Assembly: GCF_029892045.1 (NCBI RefSeq)
Contig: NZ_CP120369.1
Span: 434,001-498,000, forward strand
DNA from: Sinorhizobium numidicum
GTDB lineage: Bacteria; Pseudomonadota; Alphaproteobacteria; Rhizobiales; Rhizobiaceae
Length of the DNA stretch: 64,000 nucleotides
Direction: 5' to 3'
Positions within the stretch are counted from its first letter, which is position 1, and each line of letters opens with the position of its first letter. The notes beneath the pieces were generated by a model. The model made no database searches. It was not told the DNA's origin and saw nothing but the letters and a program-made list of their open reading frames with translations. Positions 9,116 through 19,866 of the stretch are shown one piece after another. Both the position numbers and the translations under genes were made by a program.

Positions 9116-9432
9116 GGTGGCTCCTGCTCCCGGCGTTTGCGCCATAGTTGTCGTCCCGAGCGAAGGAGCCATCCATGTCTGGGCGCGGCCACAGTTGTGT
9201 CGACCTGGCAAAGAGCGTCCTCCAGTCCAGACGAGAGCGGTCGGGTTGCCGTGCGCCGTCAGCTTCGCCGCAGCCAGTTGTTTGCTTGATCGGCATGGGG
9301 GCTTGCGCAGGTTCTCATGATTTGGCGCTGCTTCAGGAAATCGCACGCAGATCCGTATCCCTCCGGTGACGGCCGCCTTGCTGAGGTAGGCTGAAGACTG
9401 CAAGTCCTAGTGCAAGCACTAGGAGTAGTCCT

Positions 9433-9735
9433 ATGACGAAGCATCAGATTGAGGTGATCACGTCGGTCGAGCGGCGTCGGCGCTGGTCTCGCGAGGAGAA
9501 GGAGCGTCTGGTCGCGGCGACATTCGAGCCGGAGGCGCGCGTTTCCGAGATCGCGCGATCGGCCGGTATCCATGTGAGCCAGCTTTTTCGCTGGCGCAAG
9601 GAACTCTGCCAGATATCCGCGCCGACCACCCCGACCGCACTTCTTGCACTGGCGCCCGCAGCGGCAGACCAAGAGAGGGGGCGCGACATTGCGGCGTGGC
9701 TGCGGCACACGCCGCTGCAGCGTTCTACGGGCCGT
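9433..9735 (+). pseudogene. Truncated IS66-type TnpA (orf1)
   Basis: The first 55 residues match the helix-turn-helix protein encoded by orf1 of IS66-family elements (RRRWSREEKERLVAATFEPE, then AGIHVSQLFRWRKEL). After about residue 70 the similarity is lost, and no orf2 or orf3 follows; the next gene's end lies only 50 bases on. It is a fragment left by an old insertion. Confidence 0.7.
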
Positions 9736-9790
9736 CACGCCGCCGTCAGCACGGCCGCCCGGCAGGACAAGAGGTCCTGCTTATACATCT

Positions 9791-10999
9791 TCAAGTCAAA
9801 TTCTCCTTGTCCGCCTTCGGACTGGCGCCGTTCGGGATATCCTTTTGCGGAGTCGCACGGAGAGCGCCGTAACAAACCTTCTCACCCTTGTAGTTGGCAA
9901 GGGTCTGCAGCAAATCCGGTAGAAATTCCTGTTTCAGTTCGTCCGGCATAGGCTCTGGACCGTCCAGCGCCTTTATTGCCAGCTCGACCAACGCGATCGC
10001 GCGATCTTTGTTGCCGGTCTCATGATAGTAGTGAGCGACTGCCCGATAAGACAGGAACTTAGGGACGTCGTCTGGTGGGGGATTCAGTGCCAGGATGTGT
10101 TCGGAGAGCTCCTTGCCCATCGCAAAGCGCTCAGCAGCGGGAAAACGCGAATAGTCATTTGCCGGATGAAAGAGTTGGTCTATCGCCATGATCATCCAAT
10201 GCTCGGAGTTTCGGTCGATTGCATCGCGAACCAATTGGCGTATGACGGGCAAGCCGGTCTGCATGTCGCGCATCCTGTGAAGCAACAGGTGCGCATGAGC
10301 CACGCGGAAATTGATGTCGTCCGGCATCAAGGCGATGCCGTCTTCGATTGCCGAGAGGGCCGTCTTCCAATCCTTTGCCTTCACCGCCGCCCAAAATTTG
10401 TCATTGATCGGCTTCTTCAACGCTTGTTCTCGCGCTGTGTGTTCGCTTTTGGCGATCCGCTCCCTGTCGGCGGCTTTCCCTTGATCACTGGTGCGCCAGC
10501 TGCCGTCAAGCACTTGCGGCAAAACATCATAGAGTGACATCGGGTGACCTATAAAGGCAATGTGGCCGTCTCGGTCGACCACGAACGAGGTCGGAATCCC
10601 AACAGAAAAGCTCGGTTCCATCCAAAGCTTGTTCATTTCGCCTGTGGAGTCGAATGCGATCCGATAGTTCAGATTCGAGCACTTTTCGGTCAACCACGCG
10701 TCCAACTTGGTTCGGGCCTCATCGGCCGTTGGAGCGTGTTCATGTGCCGCAACACCGACGACCTCAAGTCCGCTGTCCTTGTATTGCTCCTGGAGCTGCA
10801 CCAGATGCGGCATCGCCGCCACACAGGGTCCGCACCAAGTTGCCCAAAACTCGACGATGTAGACTTTGTCCGGCTGAAAGTTCGCGAGGGGCTCGCCACG
10901 CAGCCAGTTCTGCACTTTGATCGCTGGAGCCGGAGACCCCATACGCAAGACCATGTCGTTCCCCAAAGCTATTTCAGAAGGTTGCGCGATTTTATGCAT
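9791..10999 (-). CDS. TlpA/ResA-like thioredoxin-family protein with helical C-terminal half
   Basis: This 402-residue protein has an N-terminal redoxin domain with the active-site motif WCGPC (Cys56, Cys59) and the cis-proline loop in VGIPTSFVVD. Residues 190-370 are helical and repeat-like (for example AVKAKDWKTALSAIEDGIAL and AVAHYYHETGNKDRAIALVE), suggesting TPR-type protein interaction. No signal peptide is visible, so it may be cytoplasmic. The ATG at 10999 has AGGGA nine bases upstream. A consensus sigma54 promoter lies 76 bases before the start, with a NifA-type site further up, which points to expression during nitrogen fixation. The redox partner is unknown. Confidence 0.87.
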   Translation of the reverse strand: MHKIAQPSEIALGNDMVLRMGSPAPAIKVQNWLRGEPLANFQPDKVYIVEFWATWCGPCVAAMPHLVQLQEQYKDSGLEVVGVAAHEHAPTADEARTKLDAWLTEKCSNLNYRIAFDSTGEMNKLWMEPSFSVGIPTSFVVDRDGHIAFIGHPMSLYDVLPQVLDGSWRTSDQGKAADRERIAKSEHTAREQALKKPINDKFWAAVKAKDWKTALSAIEDGIALMPDDINFRVAHAHLLLHRMRDMQTGLPVIRQLVRDAIDRNSEHWMIMAIDQLFHPANDYSRFPAAERFAMGKELSEHILALNPPPDDVPKFLSYRAVAHYYHETGNKDRAIALVELAIKALDGPEPMPDELKQEFLPDLLQTLANYKGEKVCYGALRATPQKDIPNGASPKADKENLT

Positions 11000-11074
11000 G
11001 AGTTTGTTTCCCTGTTAGAGACAAGGTAAACGGGTTCAAGGGGAAGAGAGCGTCACTCCTCCTTGCGCGTCTGC

Positions 11075-11090
11075 TGCAAAGGGCGTGCCA
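11075..11090 (-). promoter_or_regulatory. Sigma54 (-24/-12) promoter for the thioredoxin-family gene
   Basis: Read on the minus strand, TGGCACGCCCTTTGCA is a perfect match to the sigma54 consensus TGGCACG-N4-TTGCA. Predicted start near 11063, giving a leader of about 64 bases. Confidence 0.85.
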
Positions 11091-11675
11091 GCCGCGCTTA
11101 GCAGGCAGTAAGTCTGATTGTGCTTTCGAAGCTCCCAGCATGCCCACAATGGCCGTCTGTATTGGACCTAATGTTGTCACGTTCGAGCCACACCTCCTGT
11201 CGGGTTTTAGACACGTGCTTCGCGCGCGGTGAGCGGCGCTAAGATCCAGAGATAGCGTGCGACACGCCGCATGACGTCCTTTGATGGCAGGAGACCGTGA
11301 TGCAAAACGCTGGTTCCTGACATCGGCCTTACCTGGTCCAGATCACGCGTGGCCGGCTAGCAGACCGGGCTGCGCTCATCGCACTCCCAAGCGGTAGGGA
11401 AAACCCGTGACAAACACGGCAAGGGGCCCAAAAGCGCCGGCCCGAGATTTGATGAGCGTTGGCAGCGACTTCGTTTGCCGGCCACTCCGCTCCGTCCTTC
11501 GATTATATTTGACTTCCACTGCATGCATGCTGCACGCACTCGCTCCGACCCAGGTCCCCTCCAGCTGAAGCCGCACAGGCAGGGTGTAGATGAACAGGTC
11601 CAGCGAGCGGTCAGCGCCCGCTTGTCTGAATTCGTGAGATGTCGTCAATTGCTGAACTGCTAGCTCGTTTACCAG
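11091..11675. other. Non-coding stretch with a NifA-type site
   Basis: Apart from the promoter and upstream activator site of the thioredoxin-family gene, I find no supported gene. Small open frames around 11357-11660 lack ribosome sites and recognisable similarity. Confidence 0.4.
11198..11213 (-). promoter_or_regulatory. NifA-type upstream activator site
   Basis: TGTCGGGTTTTAGACA is an exact TGT-N10-ACA match centred about 142 bases before the predicted transcription start of the thioredoxin-family gene. This is within the usual NifA range. Confidence 0.7.
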
Positions 11676-11925
11676 TCAATCGTTCTCTTCCGGTTTGCTC
11701 AAGCTATTGCTGTCGAGAAACCTACCCTCGCTGTTCCGATCGATGAGTTCAATGCTCATCCCCGTGTTGGGGCATCGACATACCTGTGCCAGGCCAGCAC
11801 TCTCAACAGCGGTCGTGTCAAAGGACAGTCCTCCCTCTGTGAGAGTATCGACCGCCGCCGGTACATCGTCGACTGCCAAGGTTGGCTGGCGCCGGCGAAG
11901 CTCGCCACCGACGCCATGGCTCTCG
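11676..11925 (-). pseudogene. C-terminal fragment of a VOC (glyoxalase-fold) protein
   Basis: In one frame the minus strand reads RRRQPTLAVDDVPAAVDTL and then CRCPNTGMSIELID, a pattern typical of the last strand of vicinal-oxygen-chelate proteins, ending with a stop at 11676. The frame has a stop near 11930, so the N-terminal half is missing or shifted. It is probably a relic. Confidence 0.4.
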
Positions 11926-11991
11926 CCAAATTCTCAGCTTGCTCAAACGGAGAACGACCTTTCTCATATGGAGTGTCAGGTGGTAGGACCT

Positions 11992-13383
11992 TTAATCGCA
12001 GCAATTTGAGTCATCTTCTTCGGCGCTTTGTCTTCGTCTTCTTGAAGTTTTCACGCTGAGGCCGACAATGCGCCTACCGAGGCGGTCGGCCAATACTGCG
12101 GAGTCGCCAACGACCACCTCCACATCCTCGCGGGAGACAAAATGACCGCCATCTCGAGCAAGGCTCCGTTGCGCGAGACGGCGGACCATCTCCTTGACAT
12201 AAGCCGCGCTGCTGTCCTCTGAGCGCGCGACGGCATCGGCCATAGCTCCGTTCTCGAAAACGAGTGCATGACCATACAGCTTGATGAGCTGCTCGCGGCA
12301 AACAGCGTCGGGGAGCGGAACCTCAATAGCTTCGTCCACGCGGCCTGGGCGCGAGGCGAGCGCGTCTTCAATGTCCTCCGGCCGATTCGTCGTTAGAATG
12401 AAGAAAATGTCTGCATCTGGTGCAAGACCATCCATTTCGTTCAACAGACGATTGAGGAGGCCTTCGGCTTTGTAACTATAAATATCTTCTCGCGACCGGC
12501 CCACCAGATCGACGTCCTCCAGCACGACGATGCTCGGCTGCAGGGTACGGGCCAGCCCGATGTAGTACTGGATCGCGAACGGGATCGTCATCTGCTCAGC
12601 CGTGACCAGAATGGTGGTGCGCCCCGGTAGGTTGGCAGAAAGATAACGGATGACGTGCGTCTTGCCGGTGCCAGGTGGCCCGTAGAGCAGAATACCCTTT
12701 TTCACTGATTGGCCGCGGCGCTTCAGCCCCTCTCGGTGTCGATCAAATTCGAGGATGTGAGTATCGAGACGCGCCATAGTTGCTTCGGAAAGCACCACGT
12801 CTTCCCGGTGTATGTCAGGAAGGCGATGAACGCGCATCGTACCCTGCATCCCATCCCCGCCTGTATCGAGCTCGAAGGAGAGAACCTTGTTGCGATAATA
12901 CCGTGATCTCTCGCCCGCGGCCTGGATGTTCCGAAGAAATCCGCGCGATAAGGCGGATGCCTCCTCGCCGGGCAGATGAGCGATTTCTACTTGAAGCACC
13001 CGGCGCCAGTAGTCATGGAACTGCGACAGAAGAATCGCGACCGGCTCGTGGCCGATCTGGAATAGCCACAGAGCGTTGTGCAGAGAAGCGAAAGGCTCAG
13101 CTCCGCCGATGTCGATGTCCTCATATCGCAACGGCGTCAGCGAAACGACGCCGCCTCCCTCGCGAATGACCAGGTCTGCCAGCTTCATGGGGAAGCGCTC
13201 GTCCTGCTGCTGGACGCCGACAAGCTTGGGAGACAGAGGTGCGATCTGCTCTTCAATAACGGTTTGAATGTCTGGCAGGAGATGTGGAGCAAACCTTCGG
13301 CGGGAGCTAACGAGACCGGTCAAATCATCGTTCTTGAAATGGCGATGAAGGGCTTGCCATGCGAAGCGGTCTATACTGGTCAT
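11992..13383 (-). CDS. AAA-family ATPase, BCS1-like
   Basis: This 463-residue protein has an AAA ATPase domain in its C-terminal half. The Walker A motif GPPGTGKT is near residue 235, the Walker B is SIVVLEDVDLV, and TTNRPEDIEDALASRPGRVD holds the sensor 1 and arginine-finger region. The first 200 residues are not recognisable. The arrangement resembles BCS1-like ATPases that remodel or unfold partner proteins, but the partner is unknown. The frame is open upstream to 13542, into the 3' end of the second fixK copy. I chose the ATG at 13383 because residues before it derive from that neighbour. No sigma54 or FixK motif seen upstream. Confidence 0.8.
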   Translation of the reverse strand: MTSIDRFAWQALHRHFKNDDLTGLVSSRRRFAPHLLPDIQTVIEEQIAPLSPKLVGVQQQDERFPMKLADLVIREGGGVVSLTPLRYEDIDIGGAEPFASLHNALWLFQIGHEPVAILLSQFHDYWRRVLQVEIAHLPGEEASALSRGFLRNIQAAGERSRYYRNKVLSFELDTGGDGMQGTMRVHRLPDIHREDVVLSEATMARLDTHILEFDRHREGLKRRGQSVKKGILLYGPPGTGKTHVIRYLSANLPGRTTILVTAEQMTIPFAIQYYIGLARTLQPSIVVLEDVDLVGRSREDIYSYKAEGLLNRLLNEMDGLAPDADIFFILTTNRPEDIEDALASRPGRVDEAIEVPLPDAVCREQLIKLYGHALVFENGAMADAVARSEDSSAAYVKEMVRRLAQRSLARDGGHFVSREDVEVVVGDSAVLADRLGRRIVGLSVKTSRRRRQSAEEDDSNCCD

Positions 13384-13474
13384 GATACACTTTCGACGTT
13401 TGTTTCTGGGATGAGTTTTGCGGAGCCGTACATTTGCCATCCTGGCCGGGACCTTGCGCAGGCCGCGGGCACCC

Positions 13475-14113
13475 TCAGGTGCAAAGTTCACGGAGAGCAT
13501 CCGGTTTGATGATGTCGATCGTCCTTGCGTCTTTGAGAGCAATGGCCCCGCGCACTTTCAGCTTGGTCATGACACGCGACACCGTCTCGATCGTGAGGCC
13601 GAGATAGTCGGCAATGTCCTGCCGCAACATCGGCAATCGCAACTGCCTGCCTCCTCCTTGACGCTCGCAAAGATCGGTCAGGAATGCGGCAATTCGTTCC
13701 ACGGCACATTGCCTGCCGATCACCAGAAGATGCTGCTGAGCCCGCGCCATGCCGATCAAGGCGAGAGCGAGAAGCTCTCGCGAACGCTCCTGCATATGCC
13801 GCCGCCCGAAGACGGCCAGGGTTGTTTCCGTGATGGCCTCGGCAAAGAAAGAATGGTTGGAGCCCGCTTCGAAACCGAACATTTCGCCTGGCAGATGAAA
13901 AGATACGACCTGTCGCCGTCCGTCCGAGAGCAGGCGATAGATACGCACGGCGCCAGTAGAAACCTGATAGCACTTCTCGATCAAATCGCCCTCGGCATAA
14001 ATCTCCCGACCAGCCCTGTAGGTGGCGACAAGGTGGGGCCCCGAAATTTGGGTCCGTGCAACGTCTTCGGCCGGTCGGAAGGGCTGTTCTTTGGGTTGTG
14101 CAGCGGCGTACAT
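13475..14113 (-). CDS. fixK: FixK, Crp/Fnr-family regulator (copy 2)
   Basis: A second full-length FixK of 212 residues with the same beta-roll and helix-turn-helix. From roughly 13580 to 14560 the DNA is almost identical to 126-1106 (offset 13454). The final 40 residues differ at many positions (VRGAIALKDARTIDIIKP against DRSVIALRGARTIDIMKP). That pattern suggests gene conversion, or recombination between older duplicates, rather than a simple recent copy. The start ATG with AGGGGA upstream is conserved. It should recognise the same FixK boxes. The 3' end lies about 90 bases from the AAA ATPase start. Confidence 0.92.
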   Translation of the reverse strand: MYAAAQPKEQPFRPAEDVARTQISGPHLVATYRAGREIYAEGDLIEKCYQVSTGAVRIYRLLSDGRRQVVSFHLPGEMFGFEAGSNHSFFAEAITETTLAVFGRRHMQERSRELLALALIGMARAQQHLLVIGRQCAVERIAAFLTDLCERQGGGRQLRLPMLRQDIADYLGLTIETVSRVMTKLKVRGAIALKDARTIDIIKPDALRELCT

Positions 14114-14175
14114 GTCGTGTCCCCTGTTCAGTGTGGGGACAGATTGACAGTTCACGCGACTTGGAGAAATTCGGT

Positions 14176-14201
14176 TAGACCACTAAGGGAAATTACTTAG
14201 C
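14176..14201 (-). promoter_or_regulatory. Candidate FixJ site before fixK copy 2
   Basis: Identical to the element at 722-747 (TAAGTAATTTCCCTTAGTGG on the minus strand), so this copy should also respond to FixJ if the motif is functional. Confidence 0.48.
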
Positions 14202-14627
14202 CGCTTCGATCAGGCTGTTGATCACGCCGAGCAGGTCGGGACCGGTGAACGGCTTCGTCAAGACGTTGTCGACAGGCGCTTGGTGCGCCGACAGCCCGTC
14301 AACCAGCAGAATGGCCCTCGCTCCGAGCTTCTTGAGGAATTGCGCGGCGGCCTGCGGCTCTGATCTCAGTATCTCATCATCGAGAATTGTGCACAGCGCC
14401 TCGCGGGAAGAGTCTTCGGCCTTCTGCACGGTGTCGTAGGACTCGGTCGAATATCCTTCGACCTCAAGCGCGAAAGCCACGGACCTTCGGAGTCCGTGGT
14501 CGGCTGCAACGACGACAATGCTTCTTCCACCTAACAACTTGAAATTCTGCTCATCTGGCGTGTGTTGGCAGCCATCAGCCGGCATTATCCCCTCGGACGG
14601 CTCGCCGCTTTGATGATGAGCAAACAA
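14193..14627 (-). CDS. fixT: FixT-like receiver-fold protein (copy 2)
   Basis: Residues from MPADGC onward (ATG at 14585) are the same as in the copy at 739-1158 apart from one or two positions, while the upstream 14 residues differ completely. The shared start supports 14585 as the true initiation codon; GAGGGG lies a few bases before it. No fixJ or fixL follows here: upstream is the fragment of a divergent hemN. If functional it would add FixT dosage to the FixL feedback loop. S. meliloti is known to carry reiterated fixT copies. Confidence 0.65.
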   Translation of the reverse strand: MFAHHQSGEPSEGIMPADGCQHTPDEQNFKLLGGRSIVVVAADHGLRRSVAFALEVEGYSTESYDTVQKAEDSSREALCTILDDEILRSEPQAAAQFLKKLGARAILLVDGLSAHQAPVDNVLTKPFTGPDLLGVINSLIEAAK

Positions 14628-14654
14628 TTGCGAGAAAGCCTTTGGCGCAGGTTC

Positions 14655-14668
14655 TTGACATTGCTCAA
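14655..14668 (+). promoter_or_regulatory. FixK/Fnr box before the hemN fragment
   Basis: TTGACATTGCTCAA, the same box as at 4216-4229, with recognisably related flanks out to about 14725. It now precedes only a truncated hemN. Confidence 0.65.
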
Positions 14669-14726
14669 AGAAGAAAGACGCGGCGCGCCTCTAGGATTGC
14701 CCCAATTCTGTAATCCGTTTCAAAAC

Positions 14727-15221
14727 TTCGCAAGGGCCGACGATAGCCTGGCGGTCGCACAGGCCGCGGGGCAATTGCATCGCAACTCTCAGGGCTACAC
14801 GACCGATGCCTGCGAAACGCTGATCGGTTTCGGCGCGTCGGCCATCGGGCGGACGACGGAGGGCTATGCGCAGAACGAGGTGCCGCCGGCGCTTTATGCA
14901 CAAAAGATCGCCGCCGGCCGTCTCGCGACAGTGAAAGGCTATCGTCCGACCGAAGAAGACCGGCTCCGAGCAGCGATTATCGAGCGGCTGATGTGCGATT
15001 TTTCCGCGGATGTTCCCGCCATTGCTGTTGCGCACGGTTTCGATCCCTGCATCGTGCTTGAGGGCAACACGAGGCTCGCCATGCTAGAAAGCGACGGTGT
15101 CCTCGAAAACGTCGGCGGCGTGATCCGGCTTCGCGAGGACGGCCATTTCCTCATCCGTGCCGTGGCGGCCGCCTTCGATGCCTACTTGGAGCAGTCGGCG
15201 CGCACCCACGGAAAGGCGGCA
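14727..15221 (+). pseudogene. C-terminal fragment of a third hemN
   Basis: About 165 residues match the C-terminal third of the HemN at 4296-5648 (from FARADDSLAVAQAAGQLHRN through AFDAYLEQSARTHGK). The N-terminal two thirds, including the radical-SAM cysteines, are missing. The upstream leader with its FixK box is retained and joined directly to the fragment, so an internal deletion removed the 5' part. The normal stop is also lost and the frame runs on to 15422. It cannot be a working enzyme. Confidence 0.85.
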
Positions 15222-15684
15222 TGGCGCTTCAGAGAAGACCAAGAGGCCGGCAATGCAGGCAATGCGGGCGCTTCCGTATCGTGGCTGCCCCGGCTCCACC
15301 ACGAAGCCGTGATAAATCGTAGGGAACGCCCCGACTGGCGCTGCGCCTTGGGCGTGACCACGTGGCGCGTGATCTCAACTCTTCCACCCACCGCCCCGCG
15401 GCCGGGCTCGTCCTCGCGCTGATCCTTCTCGATTGTCCTCGCGCAACAGCGCGTCCGACAGAGGGGCATCGGCAGATATGGCTTGAGGGCACCCCATCCG
15501 CCTGGGTTACCGAAAGCGCCGCGTCCACTCGATGTCGTTGCTGTCTATTGTCGGCGCAAAACAAGACGAACTGGCCGGCTGGGGCATATCACGCCCGATC
15601 TTTCGATTGGCCGCGCTTCCGTTGCCGACCAAGACATCATGGAAATACCCAATGGGGACTTTTGTTACTCAGTGGACCCGCCGG
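15222..15684. other. Stretch without a supported gene
   Basis: Between the hemN fragment and the vapC relic I see no coding sequence with family similarity or a ribosome site. Confidence 0.4.
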
Positions 15685-16028
15685 CATCCGAATAGAAGGG
15701 TCGACCACAACAACGCCGCGCCTGCGAAGTTGCGTCATCACGACCATGTCGTGGAGCAGAGCCATGGCGGTAATCAGCGCGTCAGCCTCGTTGCGCCGGT
15801 CCGGGATGTGCAGAGCGAAACGTGTCGCAACCGGATCGTCAACTGACAGGATGCGACCGGCAAAGCGCAGCCGAGTGCAACCCGCTCCAGTTCAAGAACC
15901 GTGATAGCAGAAATGAAGAATTGCCGCCGCATCTTCGGCTCCGACCCACGTTAGCACATTGGCATCGGCATTCCGTCACCGCTCTTGCGTAGTTCGGAGA
16001 TGACATTGGTATCCAGCAGGTACCTCAG
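15685..16028 (-). pseudogene. Decayed vapC-type PIN toxin gene
   Basis: The N-terminus reads RYLLDTNVISELRKS, the hallmark of VapC PIN-domain toxins. After a disrupted middle, another frame reads AGRILSVDDPVA and RNEADALITAMALLHDMVV, the end of the same family. Frame changes and missing central sequence mark it as dead. Just upstream (about 16030-16100) the frame ending FELHGVENTSRGVDES looks like the tail of its antitoxin. Confidence 0.65.
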
Positions 16029-16243
16029 GACTCGTCGACTCCGCGGGACGTGTTTTCAACGCCGTGCAGCTCGAAATTGAGCGCCGAGTAGGGCGGTGGC
16101 GCAAGGCGCTTTCACAGAGAGAAACGAGCATAGCAGGTCTGGCCCGCCCGCTTGTGGTGAGAAAGTGGTCAGCAGGCCGGGATGAGTAGCCGCATCGGAT
16201 CGACCAGTTTCAACGGGGTCGCTGGTCTTCTGCTGAGTAACAA

Positions 16244-16267
16244 AAGGGCGGCCCGAGAGCCGCCCTT
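16244..16267 (-). terminator. Rho-independent terminator after groEL
   Basis: AAGGGCGGC, a 6-base loop and GCCGCCCTT form a 9-bp stem, followed on the minus strand by TTTTGTT. It lies about 40 bases after the groEL stop codon. Confidence 0.85.
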
Positions 16268-16305
16268 CAGATCCGGATGGATCCCGTGCTAAGGCTTTCG
16301 CCTTA

Positions 16306-18024
<1,719 letters not shown>

Positions 18025-18321
18025 TCAGCCGATGATGCCCATGATGTCGGCTTCCTTCATGATCAGAAGGTCTTCGCCGTTGATCTTGACTTCGGTGCCG
18101 GACCACTTTCCGAACAGGACGCGGTCACCAGCCTTGACGTCGAGCGGTACGACCTTGCCGCTTTCGTCGCGGGCGCCCGAACCGACAGCCACGATTTCGC
18201 CTTCCTGCGGCTTTTCCTTCGCGGTGTCCGGAATGATGACGCCGCCCTTGGTCTTTTCTTCAGACTCGACGCGGCGGACCACAACGCGGTCGTGCAGCGG
18301 ACGGAAATTGGTGCTTGCCAT
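18025..18321 (-). CDS. groES: GroES, 10-kDa co-chaperonin
   Basis: This 98-residue GroES starts [15 protein letters not shown], has the mobile-loop region with [17 protein letters not shown], and ends with the usual [18 protein letters not shown]. It caps the GroEL ring. It is the first gene of the groESL operon, 55 bases downstream of a CIRCE element. Confidence 0.98.
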   Translation of the reverse strand: MASTNFRPLHDRVVVRRVESEEKTKGGVIIPDTAKEKPQEGEIVAVGSGARDESGKVVPLDVKAGDRVLFGKWSGTEVKINGEDLLIMKEADIMGIIG

Positions 18322-18375
18322 TGTCTATTCCCTTGATCAAGTGACAGTGCGGATCTTCATCGATCCGGTGGAGGT

Positions 18376-18404
18376 GCTAGCACTCTTCACAGGCGAGTGC
18401 TAGC
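18376..18404 (-). promoter_or_regulatory. CIRCE operator of groESL
   Basis: GCTAGCACTC, nine bases, GAGTGCTAGC is a near-perfect CIRCE inverted repeat, the binding site of the HrcA repressor. This indicates heat-shock control of the operon. No sigma54 element accompanies it. Confidence 0.93.
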
Positions 18405-18498
18405 GTCGCCGCGATAATCCTCAGTTCTCAAGCCTCGGCAGCGATATCTCGCGGCATGAATTCTGCCGCCGAGACGGACGGCATTTCCCAGTCGATAG

Positions 18499-19866
18499 TC
18501 ATCCTTTCTTTCCCTCGAGCGCTTTCTTCCCCTCGAGGGGCGGTCCGACGATCATCAAGGCGGGGGCAGCGGAGAGAAGCCGTCTCGCGGCCGACCGGAC
18601 GTCCGCAACGGTTACGGCCTGGATTAACTGTTCCCGCCGGTCGATATAGTCAATGTCTAGACCTTTCAGCTGGAGTTCGACCAGAGTGTCGGCGACCGCG
18701 CTCGATGAGTTGAGGTTGCCGATCGTATAACCGCCGATGATATTTTTCTTCGCCGCTGCGAGCTCCTCCTCGGTGACGTCCTCGTCCACCATCCGCCTCA
18801 CCTCGGCGCGAATGAGGGAGAGCGTCTCTGCGGCGCAATCGGGGCGGGTGCTCGTGTCGATGACCAGCGCCGAGGCATGGTCACTGATCTCGAGGCTAGA
18901 TTCGATGCCGTAAGCGAGCCCTCGCTTCTCGCGCACCTCGTTCCAAAGCCTGGACGTGAACGCGCCACCGCCGAGGATGTGGTTCATCAGATAGGCCGCG
19001 AAGAACTGCGGGTCTTTGTAGCTGATCCCCGGATAGGCCAGGCGCAGCCGATCCTGAGGTAAGTCATCGTGGACGCGAACTTGCTGCCCCAGCTTCGGCG
19101 TCGTTTCCGCGACGGGCATTAGAAAGGGATGGGCAGGTAAACCGCCGAAGATACGATCCAGGTCGCGCTTGAGCGCGCGGGCATCGATCGCCCCCGTCAC
19201 TGCGATGATAACATTGCCGCGCGCGAAAAGCCGATTGTGAAAGGCTTTCAAATCGGAGGTCGTGACAGCGGCTAGGGTTTGCGCGGTGCCCTCCTGGCGC
19301 CTGGAATACGGATGATCGCCATAGATCGCCTTCATCCATGCAACCTCCGCGGCCGTCTGCGGATCCTTGGCTCCCGCCATGATGCCGGAGACGATCTGAG
19401 CGCGAATGCGGTCCAGCGACGCTTGGTCGAAGCGCGGCTGCTCGATGGCCAGCCGGAGCAATTCAAAGGCCTCATCCTTTCGATCGGCAAGCACCCGCAT
19501 ATACCCGTAAACCGCATCGCGCCCGGCGTTGAATTGCATCTCGGCGCCAACATCATCCAGCCGCTGCTGAAAGGCATTGCTGTCAAGATCTCCGGCCCCC
19601 TCGTTAAACAACCCGCTCATGAGATTGACGAGGCCTTCCTCACCCGGAAGCTCCTGCGCGCTGCCGCCCCGGAACGCGAAACGGATGGTGACGATCGGTA
19701 CCGCATAATCCTCCACCAGCCAGGCCTTCATCCCGCTCGATGAGTTAACCTCTTGAATTGCCATGGCCGCCCGAGCGTGCGTCGTCGCGGCAAGGCTCAG
19801 CAATACGAGCGCGACTAGCAGTGACTTGGCCGCCCCGAGCGGCGGTCCGTTGAACATCATCATCAT
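18499..19866 (-). CDS. M16-family protease-like subunit without the zinc motif
   Basis: This 455-residue M16-type protein has an N-terminal hydrophobic segment (residues 13-32) likely to act as a signal peptide. The fold is recognisable from [20 protein letters not shown] and [20 protein letters not shown]. The HxxEH zinc-binding motif is replaced by LVNLMSGLF, so it should be the non-catalytic partner of the adjacent active subunit, as in other M16 heterodimers. Its start overlaps the stop of the upstream protease by 4 bases. The pair resembles y4wA/y4wB of the Rhizobium NGR234 symbiotic plasmid, from memory. Transcription probably comes from the sigma54 promoter at 21541. Confidence 0.88.
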   Translation of the reverse strand: MMMMFNGPPLGAAKSLLVALVLLSLAATTHARAAMAIQEVNSSSGMKAWLVEDYAVPIVTIRFAFRGGSAQELPGEEGLVNLMSGLFNEGAGDLDSNAFQQRLDDVGAEMQFNAGRDAVYGYMRVLADRKDEAFELLRLAIEQPRFDQASLDRIRAQIVSGIMAGAKDPQTAAEVAWMKAIYGDHPYSRRQEGTAQTLAAVTTSDLKAFHNRLFARGNVIIAVTGAIDARALKRDLDRIFGGLPAHPFLMPVAETTPKLGQQVRVHDDLPQDRLRLAYPGISYKDPQFFAAYLMNHILGGGAFTSRLWNEVREKRGLAYGIESSLEISDHASALVIDTSTRPDCAAETLSLIRAEVRRMVDEDVTEEELAAAKKNIIGGYTIGNLNSSSAVADTLVELQLKGLDIDYIDRREQLIQAVTVADVRSAARRLLSAAPALMIVGPPLEGKKALEGKKG

